From Treponema zioleckii (GTDB lineage Bacteria > Spirochaetota > Spirochaetia > Treponematales > Treponemataceae), in contig NZ_JPUF01000005.1 of NCBI RefSeq assembly GCF_014737315.1, positions 1 through 64,000 of the forward strand: a DNA stretch of 64,000 nt, in the 5' to 3' direction. A program made the translations under genes and the position numbers. The notes beneath the pieces were generated by a model that worked only from the letters and a program-made list of their open reading frames with translations, did no database searches and was not told the origin of the DNA. This document shows positions 45,682-53,646 of this stretch, piece after piece. Position 1 is the stretch's first letter; the number at the start of each line of letters is the position of its first letter.

Positions 45682-46731
45682 ATGGCAAATCTACTTTTTA
45701 AACGCAAAAACAAACAACCGCTTTCAAATACTGCGCTTCTTCTTACGATTACAATCTGCACGTTCGTAGGAATGTACCTCCTCGCAATGATTATTTGGGG
45801 CGGCGGATTTTTGAATCCTCAGCAATTTTTGGATTTGTTCAACAACAACGCTTATCTTCTTGTAATCGCTTGCGGTCTTACAATCGTAATGATTACGGGC
45901 GGAATCGACATTTCGGTCGGAGGTTCGGTAGCGCTCATCACAATGGCTTCGGTCGTTTTTATGGAAGACCATAACGGCGGAATTCTTAGCTCGATTGTAA
46001 TCGCACTCGGAATAGGTCTTTTGATGGGAATCGTTCAGGGATATTTTGTGGCTTACCTAAAGATTCAGCCGTTCATCGTAACCCTTGCCGGTATGTTTTT
46101 TACCCGCGGAATGACGACTATCGTAAGTAGCGTTCCGCGCACGGCGGAAAATGAACTTTTCTGTGAGTTGCAGGATTATGAGATTGAACTTCCGTTCATC
46201 GGGCATTCCGCAAGAAACGGAAACTGGATTCCATCTTCAATTGAGGTTGGCGTCGTAATCGCTCTTGTTGTAGTGTTGATTCTTTGGGCAATGCTCAAAT
46301 GGACTCGCTTTGGACGAAACCTTTATGCAGTCGGTGGCAACAGCGAAAGCGCGCTCATGCTCGGTATCAATGTAAAGAGAACTCAGTTCTTCGCTTATGT
46401 TCTGTGCGGTGTTTTGGCCGGAATCGGCGGATTTATCTATCTTTTGCACACAGGTGCCGGAAATGCCTCCAACGCAACTGGTGCCGAAATGCAGGCAATC
46501 GCCTCTTCGATTATTGGCGGAACCCTCCTTAGCGGTGGAGTTGGTAGCGTAATCGGAACTTTGTTCGGCGTAATGTCACTAAAAACAATCAACAACATCG
46601 TTGTAGCTTCTGGTTTGCACGAACCTTACTGGCAAAGTATTACAACGGGTCTTATTCTGTGTTTCTTCATTCTCTTGCAGAGCGTAATCCTCGCACACAG
46701 AAAAAAGAAGCTGGGAGCAATGGCTGGCTAA
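45682..46731 (+). CDS. CUT2 sugar ABC transporter permease 2 (YjfF-like)
   Basis: 349 aa, ATG 2 bp after the preceding stop. Membrane protein of the same family: ACGLTIVMITGGIDISVGGS, KIQPFIVTLAGMFFTRGMTT, ALMLGINVKRTQFFAYVLCG and SIIGGTLLSGGVGSVIGTLF. Together with the previous subunit it should form the heterodimeric channel. Last gene of the operon, followed by a terminator. Confidence 0.93.
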   Translation: MANLLFKRKNKQPLSNTALLLTITICTFVGMYLLAMIIWGGGFLNPQQFLDLFNNNAYLLVIACGLTIVMITGGIDISVGGSVALITMASVVFMEDHNGGILSSIVIALGIGLLMGIVQGYFVAYLKIQPFIVTLAGMFFTRGMTTIVSSVPRTAENELFCELQDYEIELPFIGHSARNGNWIPSSIEVGVVIALVVVLILWAMLKWTRFGRNLYAVGGNSESALMLGINVKRTQFFAYVLCGVLAGIGGFIYLLHTGAGNASNATGAEMQAIASSIIGGTLLSGGVGSVIGTLFGVMSLKTINNIVVASGLHEPYWQSITTGLILCFFILLQSVILAHRKKKLGAMAG

Positions 46732-46759
46732 GTTCAGCTCTATTCTCAATAGAACTTTT

Positions 46760-46791
46760 GGGCTGCCCCGGGTGGGACAGCCCTTTTTTTT
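46760..46791 (+). terminator. Terminator of the CUT2 operon
   Basis: GGGCTG and CAGCCC flank an inner CCCC/GGGTGGG pairing, followed by eight T; 28 nt after the last permease stop. Confidence 0.88.
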
Positions 46792-46880
46792 GCATTCGTT
46801 AAGTTTCAGGCCGAGTGACAAGTTTTGCAAAACCTGTCACATCCATACTACGCAACACGGTTACTATAGAAAACTCGGAA

Positions 46881-46927
46881 TTAAGGGAACTTCGGAACTC
46901 TAACAGAGTTTTTTGAAATTCCCTTAA
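46881..46927. repeat. Branched inverted repeat downstream of the CsgG-SUMF1 gene
   Basis: TTAAGGGAA (46881-46889) pairs with TTCCCTTAA (46919-46927) and encloses a second hairpin AACTC-TAACA-GAGTT (46896-46910). Located 6 nt after the stop of the minus-strand gene; may end its transcript though no long T-run follows. Confidence 0.55.
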
Positions 46928-46932
46928 GCTTT

Positions 46933-49149
46933 TTAGTAAGTTGTTCTACAAATGCGGAAGCCTATTCCGCGGTCATTGTCTTCAGGACGCTGGTAAGCCC
47001 ACCACTGCAAAGAGCAGTTTTTTTCAGGATTGTAGAAGCAACCGCCTTTTATTGGAACAGAAGTGTCATAAAAAAACATACCGTTGCCACTTCCAACGCC
47101 GTTAAATTCACTCCAAATCCACTCCCAAACATTTCCGGTCATATCGTAAATTCCGTTTTGATTTGCGAATTTTGTTCCTACCTTGTGAGGATGCAAAGCT
47201 GGCTCATCATAATCAGCACTGTTTTTGTTCCACCATGCAACATCAGACAAACTATCAGAACCAGAATATTTTGTGTCAAAATAATAGTCAGTTTCTTTTT
47301 CATTATTCCAAGTCGTCTTTACAATGTACTTTCTGCCGGCGGCGACTTCCCACTCATCGGCTGTCGGAAGTCTGAATCCTGTGTTGTCGAGTTTTGCGTA
47401 AACCTGGCGTCTTTCTTTGGCGTGGTCAGCCGTGTATCGGACGGTGCAAGCTTCGTTGCTGTAATAAACGCAGTTCGTTGCAACCATCGTCATTTTTGTA
47501 AGTTCATTGCAGAATGCAACGGCCTCAAAAAAAGTCATATTGTTTACAGGTGTTTTTGTCATATCCAAGTCACTGAACTGACTCGGATTATTTCCCATTA
47601 CAGTCTCGTAAAGTTCCTGAGTCACTTCGTACTTTCCAAAAATCACTTTCTGAGAAAGCTGGCTGTTATTTATAAGAACCTCGCCAGTGCAGTCAAAAAT
47701 CTCGCCATTAATAACAAGATTGCTCTCCGCCTTTGCGCTAACAAAAGTCTTGCCAGCTTTTTTTGGTTCAACTTCATCGCCGTCAATCATCTCTTTTACA
47801 CGCTGGCGGGCATATTCCGCACGCGGGTCTTCCGAAAATTCATTTTTTGCAGAAACAACCTGAATCGCGTCAGAACCGTCCGAAGCAGTTTCCTCTGAAG
47901 AAGAACCGACCAAAACAGCATCAACTCCCTTTGAAACAGGCACTTGGTTTACGATTTTATTTGGCTCCGCAGAAAAAAGCTCCGCATTCGTTTCAGTATG
48001 AATCAACGCAACCTTTCGAACCCTAACGTTGAATTCGTCGGTGCCTTTTATGCGCTCAAGTTTGAACATAAGTTGCGCAATGATTTTCTTCTCTTTTTTA
48101 GGAATATTTATGCGATTGTAATCCTCGGTATCATCTTGCTTTATCTCGATTTTAAAATTCTGGTCGTAGTTTACGTTAGAATCCTGCGACTTGAACGCTA
48201 CAGGAAAATACTGAGGAACTGCATTGCGCTCAAAATTGTCGATTGAAAAGAAAATCTGCTCCTGCCCACGCAAGAAAAATTCTTTGCGAAGCATCATGTC
48301 AATTACGTTCTCTTTTTTATCCTCGCAAGTTTTGATTCCCGCTGCATATTTTGCCGAAATAGTCTTTTTTGCATCAGCGAGTTTTGTGTCCCGCTCGGCT
48401 TCCAAATATCGAATCTTTTCGGCCTTTTCACGCTGGATTCTGCTGTCACTGTAATTTTCAGGATATATTTTCTGATTTGCTTCCGCAATTTTTTCTTCGT
48501 ATTCTTTGTTTATTGCACCCTGAGTGTCAACGATTTCTTGGTCGCGACTATTTTCCGTATTGCGTTTCTGATTCTGCCAATTTTTTATTTCAGAAAGATA
48601 ATCGTTAAGAACAACAAATTTCTTTGTATCTTTTAAAAGTGCGTCCAATTTTTTTGAATCAAGAATATTGTAAACGTTCGTTCCCACAACAATCTCAGAG
48701 GTCTTTACGTCAACTGTTTTTACGCTGAGCCTCTTTTCTTTTTCAATCTGCTCAAAATTCACATTTACAATGTACTGCGCGCCAACTTCATTTCCAATAA
48801 CAACCATGTTCGCGTCGCTCACGTAACCCGAATACTGATAGTTGATTTCTGCCTGCCTTAGCCCCAAAGAAACTTTGTCGCGGGCAACCAAGTGAATATT
48901 CTTGCGCTTTTTTATTTCGCTTTCAAAACTATTGCTCAAATAATTCGCCATATCCTCGCTGTCGGTCATGCTCACAACCACCGCAAGATTAACGTTTTTT
49001 TTCTTGAATTCTTTTTTGCCAAAATAAGAAGTAATTTCTTTTGAGGCAGAAGTTATCGCCTTGTCCAAATCGAGTTTTTGCGATTCTGCAAAGACAAAAA
49101 CAGAAGATAAGAATGAAACCAATAAGGCAAGAATCAGTCGTTTTTTCAT
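46933..49149 (-). CDS. Exported CsgG-like / coiled-coil / SUMF1 fusion protein
   Basis: 738 aa with signal peptide (LILALLVSFLSSVFVFA). Residues about 25-190 resemble the CsgG/LpoB-like domain (LSNSFESEIKKRKNIHLVAR, GNEVGAQYIVNVNFEQIEKE). About 195-300 is a charged coiled coil. The C-terminal 230 residues are an FGE-sulfatase/SUMF1 domain: FGKYEVTQELYETVMGNNPS, NNMTFFEAVAFCNELT, GFRLPTADEWEVAAGR, MTGNVWEWIWSEF and DRGIGFRICRTTY. FGE catalytic cysteines are not evident. Envelope-associated; similar fusions are common in Treponema but uncharacterised. It follows an LPP20 lipoprotein gene by 28 bp. Confidence 0.85.
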   Translation of the reverse strand: MKKRLILALLVSFLSSVFVFAESQKLDLDKAITSASKEITSYFGKKEFKKKNVNLAVVVSMTDSEDMANYLSNSFESEIKKRKNIHLVARDKVSLGLRQAEINYQYSGYVSDANMVVIGNEVGAQYIVNVNFEQIEKEKRLSVKTVDVKTSEIVVGTNVYNILDSKKLDALLKDTKKFVVLNDYLSEIKNWQNQKRNTENSRDQEIVDTQGAINKEYEEKIAEANQKIYPENYSDSRIQREKAEKIRYLEAERDTKLADAKKTISAKYAAGIKTCEDKKENVIDMMLRKEFFLRGQEQIFFSIDNFERNAVPQYFPVAFKSQDSNVNYDQNFKIEIKQDDTEDYNRINIPKKEKKIIAQLMFKLERIKGTDEFNVRVRKVALIHTETNAELFSAEPNKIVNQVPVSKGVDAVLVGSSSEETASDGSDAIQVVSAKNEFSEDPRAEYARQRVKEMIDGDEVEPKKAGKTFVSAKAESNLVINGEIFDCTGEVLINNSQLSQKVIFGKYEVTQELYETVMGNNPSQFSDLDMTKTPVNNMTFFEAVAFCNELTKMTMVATNCVYYSNEACTVRYTADHAKERRQVYAKLDNTGFRLPTADEWEVAAGRKYIVKTTWNNEKETDYYFDTKYSGSDSLSDVAWWNKNSADYDEPALHPHKVGTKFANQNGIYDMTGNVWEWIWSEFNGVGSGNGMFFYDTSVPIKGGCFYNPEKNCSLQWWAYQRPEDNDRGIGFRICRTTY

Positions 49150-49177
49150 AAATCACTCCAATTTTTTTTATGCAAGT

Positions 49178-50206
49178 TTAGTCACCGTTCAGACGGTTGT
49201 TAAATTCTTTTAGGAACGAAGTGCGTAACTCAGTAGCTATGGAAGAAAATGACTTTCGCCAGGCAACTTCTTCGTATTGTGCAGGTGCCCCAATTCGCTC
49301 AAAACTGCGCGTGTACGAGAATACTACCCTCTCGGCAGAATCAACTGCACGAATTTTTAATCCACACGTAAGAAACACGCCAGCAGCATTCTCGCTTCGG
49401 TTCGGCTCAATTTGTGCAACGAGAGCCACATTTTCGCCGTTTTTTGTAATGGCGAATCCTTCGTTTTCGAGCAACTCCGAAAGCGTCCTAAAAACGGTAC
49501 CGTTCCAGTCATTCTCCACGCTCAAAGAAAGCGTTACGCTCGAAAGATTTTTTTTATGCGCTTGAAACATTCGGTCTATAAGATTTTCGGTCTCCGAAAA
49601 ATCCTCGTTTCCCATTTTTAACGCGTGAACATTTTTTAGCATCTGCGCCGTCATGTTCGCCACCGCAACACCCTTTTTGCTTGCTGCAACACATTCAAAC
49701 GGAAAATCATGTTTTTCGGCAAGAACAATTAAGCTCCGTAAAATAATTGTGTTCACTTTTATATTGTCAATGTAGGTTTTGTACGCCGACTCGCGATCAA
49801 TGTAAGCAACAGTGTGGAACAAACCGCCTTTTTTCGCGGGAGTAGAAAACTGGACGCAAAAAAGCTGCGCCTCGGAATCAATCTGGCTTTTTTCCTGAAT
49901 CTGCCTGTGCTCCACAGACTCGTAAAAATCATTGATTTTTGTCTCTTTGTAAGTGTTCACAAGTTCGTGGCTGGTCTTTACGGAAGTGCTAAAAAAATAT
50001 GCGATTTCACCGAGCGCGTTTTGCTGCGCTTCCTGAACAGTGCCACCGCTACCGAGAGCAGAAATGTATTTTGAAGGCGGGTAAGAAGTTTCCCTGTCCG
50101 TAAGCCATGCAGAAGAAACGGTGGCACAACTTTCAAACAGAAAAACAAACGAAAGAAGAGATATAACCGTTTTTGCAGAAAAATGACAGATATTTCGTAA
50201 CATCAT
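49178..50206 (-). CDS. LPP20-family lipoprotein
   Basis: About 342 aa from ATG 50206 (AAGG upstream); the longer frame to 50263 would overlap a barrel remnant. Lipobox FLFESC, Cys near residue 26. The LPP20 domain follows (YISALGSGGTVQEAQQNALG, EIAYFFSTSVKTSHELVN), then FHTVAYIDRESAYKTYIDNI and a C-terminal beta-rich domain. LPP20-type proteins are outer-membrane or periplasmic lipoproteins of the FlgP kind. Upstream of and probably co-transcribed with the CsgG-SUMF1 gene, so both may belong to one envelope complex (inference). Confidence 0.82.
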   Translation of the reverse strand: MMLRNICHFSAKTVISLLSFVFLFESCATVSSAWLTDRETSYPPSKYISALGSGGTVQEAQQNALGEIAYFFSTSVKTSHELVNTYKETKINDFYESVEHRQIQEKSQIDSEAQLFCVQFSTPAKKGGLFHTVAYIDRESAYKTYIDNIKVNTIILRSLIVLAEKHDFPFECVAASKKGVAVANMTAQMLKNVHALKMGNEDFSETENLIDRMFQAHKKNLSSVTLSLSVENDWNGTVFRTLSELLENEGFAITKNGENVALVAQIEPNRSENAAGVFLTCGLKIRAVDSAERVVFSYTRSFERIGAPAQYEEVAWRKSFSSIATELRTSFLKEFNNRLNGD

Positions 50207-50219
50207 ATCGCATTTACCT

Positions 50220-50342
50220 TTAGATAATTTTGATTCCAAGTTCAATGCCGAATTTTCTGCCATTTACGGGATTAAATCGCTGAGCGTGCAAAAGTGCAAC
50301 CCACAAATTTTGCAAAACAAATCCCAAGCCAGAACCTTTCAT
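50220..50342 (-). pseudogene. Remnant: C-terminal end of an outer-membrane barrel protein
   Basis: A 40-codon frame (MKGSGLGFVLQNLWVALL, then FNPVNGRKFGIELGIKII and stop) has the alternating pattern of final beta-barrel strands but no signal peptide and no upstream coding continuation. It ends 14 bp before the LPP20 start. Likely the tail of a decayed gene. Confidence 0.35.
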
Positions 50343-50410
50343 TAAATATGAATAAAGATTACAGATCCAAACCCGATAATGACAGACTTAGAAAATCGGC
50401 ATTAAACTTA

Positions 50411-50680
50411 CTAATATTCCTTATTTCCGTCACCGTAATCATCATCTGGAACGATGTCTTCTTTATAATCATCTTCCCAGTCGCTTTTTTCGCGCAAATA
50501 ACGCTTTACAACAAGTACGGCCTGAGACTGCTCCAAGTCAAATTCGTTCATAAGCTCATGGACAATATCGCTTTTAGAAACATATTCGTCTTCGAGTGCC
50601 TTTATAAAGTCCACATAGTATTCAAAATCGTCGAGGTCATCTGAACCAACCTCATACTCATCCTCTTCGTAATCAAACAT
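50411..50680 (-). CDS. Small highly acidic protein, unknown function
   Basis: 89 aa; about 40 percent Asp/Glu, with an acidic N-terminus (EEDEYEVGSDDLDDFEYYVD), a central helical SKSDIVHELMNEFDLEQSQA and acidic tail. AGGGGA precedes the ATG. No known domain. The middle resembles small helical proteins that bind basic partners, but nothing specific can be claimed. Confidence 0.6.
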   Translation of the reverse strand: MFDYEEDEYEVGSDDLDDFEYYVDFIKALEDEYVSKSDIVHELMNEFDLEQSQAVLVVKRYLREKSDWEDDYKEDIVPDDDYGDGNKEY

Positions 50681-50797
50681 AATTTCCCCTGTTTGTTTCG
50701 TTTTTTTGTTTTTTATTGATAAAATCTCTAAAAACTAAACTACCAAAAATAATGATAACGAGTGACAAGGAAATTTCAAGAGGATTTTCAAAGTTAC

Positions 50798-50821
50798 CTC
50801 GAAAAACTTCAGTTTTTCGAG
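50798..50821. repeat. Perfect short hairpin between the acidic-protein gene and tcdA
   Basis: CTCGAAAAACT and AGTTTTTCGAG (11-bp stem, 2-nt loop). No T-run on either side; lies 36 nt after the tcdA stop codon. Probably a small dispersed palindrome. Confidence 0.6.
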
Positions 50822-50856
50822 ATGCCCTATAGCAAGACCAAATTTTTTTAGCGGCC

Positions 50857-51624
50857 TTACAGATTCGATGAATCAAATTGAATCAAATCCTTAATGACTT
50901 CGCCAGCGAGAATCAGCCCTGCAACAGACGGAACGAACGCATTGCTCCCAGGAACCTGCTTTTTAGGATTTCCTTTTCTTTGCGCACCTTGATTCTGTTC
51001 GGCCTGCGATTCCGTTTTGGTTTCGTCTTTATGCACTTTTATTGCTTTTTCGGTTGAATAAACACATTTGAGTTTGCGAACTCCGCGTTTTTTAAGTTCA
51101 CCGCGCATAACGCGTGCGAGCGGACAAACCGCCGTTTTATAAATATCAGCAACTTCAAAGCGGGTCGGGTCAACTTTGTTTCCGGCGCCCATGGAACTTA
51201 TAATCGGAACATTCGCTTCTTTTGCGCTCATTACGAGCTGAATTTTTCCGGTAACAGTGTCGATACAGTCAACAATGTAATCGTAATTCTTAAAATCAAA
51301 CTGAGAAGCCGTTTCTGGCATAAAAAAGACTTTATGTTTTGTAACTTTGCATTGTGGATTTATATCCAAAATCCGTTTTTCAGCAACGTCAACTTTATAT
51401 TCGCCGAGAGTTGAATGAAGTGCGTAAATTTGACGATTCAAATTCGATTCACAAACCACATCGTCGTCAACAATGTCAATTGCACCAATTCCAGAACGGA
51501 CCAATGCTTCAACAACAAAACCGCCGACCCCGCCGACTCCAAAAACAATAACTCGTGCCGAAGCAAGTTTTTCCATATTCGCCTGCCCAAAAATAAGGCT
51601 CGTGCGAGAAAATTGATTTTCCAT
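50857..51624 (-). CDS. tcdA: tRNA threonylcarbamoyladenosine dehydratase
   Basis: 255 aa. E1-like/ThiF fold: opening QFSRTSLIFGQANMEKL, nucleotide-binding VIVFGVGGVGGFVVEALVRS, adenylation-site DDDVVCESNLNRQIYAL and DYIVDCIDTVTGK, then SSMGAGNKVDPTRF and a final SVAGLILAGEVIKDL. These identify TcdA (YgdL/CsdL), which uses ATP to cyclise t6A37 of tRNAs to ct6A. An insert of Gln/Lys-rich sequence (about 205-225) is unusual. It starts 75 nt downstream of the terminator of structured-RNA copy 1. Confidence 0.93.
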   Translation of the reverse strand: MENQFSRTSLIFGQANMEKLASARVIVFGVGGVGGFVVEALVRSGIGAIDIVDDDVVCESNLNRQIYALHSTLGEYKVDVAEKRILDINPQCKVTKHKVFFMPETASQFDFKNYDYIVDCIDTVTGKIQLVMSAKEANVPIISSMGAGNKVDPTRFEVADIYKTAVCPLARVMRGELKKRGVRKLKCVYSTEKAIKVHKDETKTESQAEQNQGAQRKGNPKKQVPGSNAFVPSVAGLILAGEVIKDLIQFDSSNL

Positions 51625-51697
51625 AAAAAAATTATAATGATTTAAGCCTGAATTGTGAATCTGATACAGGCTGAACGTTAGAAACCCAGTTTAAAAA

Positions 51698-51942
51698 ATT
51701 AAAACCACCTAAAACAGGTGGTTTGTATGTTGTCTAAATTCGGCTTTAAGTCGCCCGAATGACATTCAAAAGGTATCGGCTTAGCTGCCGTCAGCATTAA
51801 AATCAAATCTGAATCAAGACCTTAAAAAGGTCGGCTATCTTTGTCGGAAATTGCATAACGCCTCCTTTTCGTGCAGCCGGTGTAAGTCCTCATCTCTTTC
51901 CTGACCACGATTTAATCTTATCATAGCTTTGGCAGAATGCAA
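51698..51942 (-). ncRNA. Undescribed structured RNA element, copy 1
   Basis: Minus-strand unit: promoter TTGCAT (51937-51942), 16 bp, extended -10 TGATAAGAT (-10 at 51915-51920); a conserved 5' domain of about 75 nt (GTGGTCAGGAAAGAGATGA, then ACTTA, ACCGGCTGCA, AAGGAGGC); a 17-codon ORF starting at 51856 (MQFPTKIADLF); hairpins at 51818-51832, at 51777-51790 (CGGC-AGCTAA-GCCG on this strand) and 51739-51759; terminator AAACCACCT-AGGTGG-TTTT (51702-51724). Transcript about 210 nt. Not a family I recognise; paralogue of copy 2. Confidence 0.65.
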
Positions 51943-51949
51943 GCAAAAA

Positions 51950-52369
51950 TTTAAAAAAATTGATTTTTTATTCTGCGTTGAAAAACTGTTACTCAAACTC
52001 CAAGATTTGCCGAAAATTCTGTAAAAAAGTCCAAGATTCACCTTTTAATCACTGTTTTTTGCAACACACCTATTTTTATTCAAATATCTAATTTTTCTTA
52101 TAGTGCTATACACAATCAAGCACTAATATTTTGTAGATTATTATTAAATAAAATAAAAGGACTATCCCAAACCAAAATCCGGCATGGCAGTATCCGTTAT
52201 TTTTAGCGTATGATTTTGTGAACATGTTAATGTTAAAAATAGTTTGATAGCTTTGACCGTCAAGCCATCAATAGGACAAAGTTAAAAATCTCTCTACCCT
52301 ATTGATGAAAAAATTGCAGAGCCTGCATTGAGAATAAAAAGTTTTGGAAGGAGTTTGATTTTTGTTCGA
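51950..52369. other. Gap without a supported gene
   Basis: About 420 bp of AT-rich sequence between RNA copy 1 and the cytochrome gene. On the minus strand around 52150-52220 a short open stretch (GYCHAGFWFGIV) recalls the worn end of a transposase or dispersed element, but nothing longer can be assembled. TATTGATG-type direct repeats (near 52266 and 52298) are short. No RNA gene seen. Confidence 0.5.
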
Positions 52370-53050
52370 TTAGTTTTTTACCCGACTCGCGCTCAAAATA
52401 TAATGCATTATCGTCGCAAAAAGAATGATGATTGAAATGTAATCCACAAAAAAGAGCAAGTATCCTTTTTCCATGTCAAAAAAGAAAAATTGCTGCTGAA
52501 GAATCAAATATCGCCAGACGCCGCGAGAAATGAACGCATAAAGACCGTACAAACAACACGCAAGAAGTATAATTTTTGAAATGATTTTTGGCTTTTTGCT
52601 TTCAGACTCACTCCCCTGCCGTTTCGCCCAAATTCGACTTGCAATCATCCGAACGTGAAAACCAATATGAAGTGACATAAAAAGAAAATACCAATGCGAA
52701 GCAAGCAGATGAGTAACTCTTGCAAACGAAAAACCAGTTTCCAGATTCAAAAATTTAAAAACATGATTCGAAAGAATAATTCCGCTAATCATCAAAAGAA
52801 TCGCACACAACAAAATCATGCAGTTTACAAACACCTGCATAACCCGGAAAGCGTTGTATTTTCCAACAAAAAGTGATTTGTACCAATATCGATTCAAGAT
52901 TACATGGACAGTCCACAGAACAAACAGCACGACTCCCAAGATTTCGTGAACACCTTCCCACGGAAAAAAATAAAGTCCGCCCATAAGAATTAAAGTAAGG
53001 ACAGTCATAGACAAATCAAGAATCATTCGAAATTTTTGCTGTACGGTCAT
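52370..53050 (-). CDS. DUF4405 membrane cytochrome-b-like protein
   Basis: 226 aa, about five membrane segments. Residues about 35-60 (VLFVLWTVHVILNRYWYKSL) and 110-135 (THLLASHWYFLFMSLHIGFH) carry the paired His expected of heme ligands in DUF4405/cytochrome b561-like proteins. AGGAGA precedes ATG 53050. Role probably electron transfer at the cytoplasmic membrane, partner unknown. It lies about 120 nt downstream of RNA copy 2 on the same strand. Confidence 0.82.
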   Translation of the reverse strand: MTVQQKFRMILDLSMTVLTLILMGGLYFFPWEGVHEILGVVLFVLWTVHVILNRYWYKSLFVGKYNAFRVMQVFVNCMILLCAILLMISGIILSNHVFKFLNLETGFSFARVTHLLASHWYFLFMSLHIGFHVRMIASRIWAKRQGSESESKKPKIISKIILLACCLYGLYAFISRGVWRYLILQQQFFFFDMEKGYLLFFVDYISIIILFATIMHYILSASRVKN

Positions 53051-53171
53051 AAAAATCTCCTATGGTATAATGCCTTAAAAAGAACCAACTTTCTAGTTTT
53101 AGAGTTTTAAGATATTCTGGCAAAAAATTAAAAGTTGATGAAGTTTACAAAAAAATTTAAAAATTTTACAA

Positions 53172-53462
53172 AACAAAAAACCACCTAAAAAAGGTGGTTT
53201 GCACTATACCCAATTCATGCTCAGTAAAAACTGAGGAACGGCATTGTAATATCGTCTGGCTTAGCTGCCAGTAGCTTTATGATTACTTTGTTACCTCGAT
53301 GCGTTCGAGAAACAAATCTGATAAAGATAAAGTTGACGAAATAATCGAGTCTGATATTTTTGTCGGAAATTGCATAAATGCCTCCTTCATTGCAGTCGGT
53401 GCTAAGTCTTCATCTCTTTCCTGACCACGTTTTTATCTTATCATAGCTTTTTATAAACGCAA
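53172..53462 (-). ncRNA. Undescribed structured RNA element, copy 2
   Basis: Same architecture as copy 1: promoter TTGCGT (53457-53462), 16 bp, extended -10 TGATAAGAT (-10 at 53435-53440); 5' domain GTGGTCAGGAAAGAGATGA, ACTTAGCACCGACTGCA, AAGGAGGC; ORF from 53375 of 30 codons (MQFPTKISDSIISSTL); hairpins 53296-53310, 53256-53271 (CTGGC-AGCTAA-GCCAG on this strand) and 53220-53235; terminator AAACCACCT-AGGTGG-TTTTTT (53174-53200). The AGCTAA loop is identical but the stem differs with base pairing kept, evidence for a selected RNA structure. Transcript about 255 nt. Confidence 0.65.
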
Positions 53463-53493
53463 GCAAAACTTTTTATAAAACAGAAAATTTATC

Positions 53494-53571
53494 AAAAAAA
53501 TAGCCCCACCAAAAGCGGGGCTGTAGTCAAATACGACTTCGGCATAAAGCCTTATTGTGATTTGATTTCTG
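53494..53571 (-). ncRNA. tracrRNA of the type II-C CRISPR system
   Basis: On the minus strand AGAAATCAAATCACAA (53570-53555) matches the array repeat's AGAAATCAAACCACAA at 15 of 16 positions, so it can pair with the crRNA repeat. It is followed by TAAGGC, hairpins GGC-TTTAT-GCC (53541-53551) and GTC-GTATTT-GAC (53526-53537), and a terminator AGCCCC-GGGGCT with seven T (53494-53522). The CAAUAAGGC junction resembles the Neisseria II-C tracrRNA. A promoter (TTGCAC, 17 bp, TATTTT; 53577-53605) puts the start at the anti-repeat, giving about 77 nt. Confidence 0.92.
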
Positions 53572-53576
53572 AATCT

Positions 53577-53605
53577 AAAATATCATGTTATAATCAAAAG
53601 TGCAA
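53577..53605. promoter_or_regulatory. Overlapping divergent promoters of tracrRNA (-) and cas operon (+)
   Basis: Minus strand: TTGCAC (53600-53605) and TATTTT (53577-53582), 17-bp spacer. Plus strand: extended -10 TGTTATAAT (53586-53594), about 50 nt before cas9. The two -10 regions overlap the same 30 bp, so the two transcripts may compete for RNA polymerase. Confidence 0.6.
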
Positions 53606-53646
53606 TAATTTTTTTATGGAACTAAATTAAAAACACGGGAGAGATT

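Noticed and set aside
50673-50876. 67-codon minus-strand frame between the acidic-protein gene and tcdA
   Set aside because: It overlaps both neighbours, lies across a perfect palindrome and has no RBS; judged non-coding.
51835-52041. 68-codon minus-strand frame across RNA copy 1
   Set aside because: It runs through the promoter and 5' domain of the RNA element and is not preserved in copy 2.
52080-52369. Possible insertion-sequence fragment
   Set aside because: Only a dozen codons resemble a transposase end; no terminal inverted repeats or target duplication were found.
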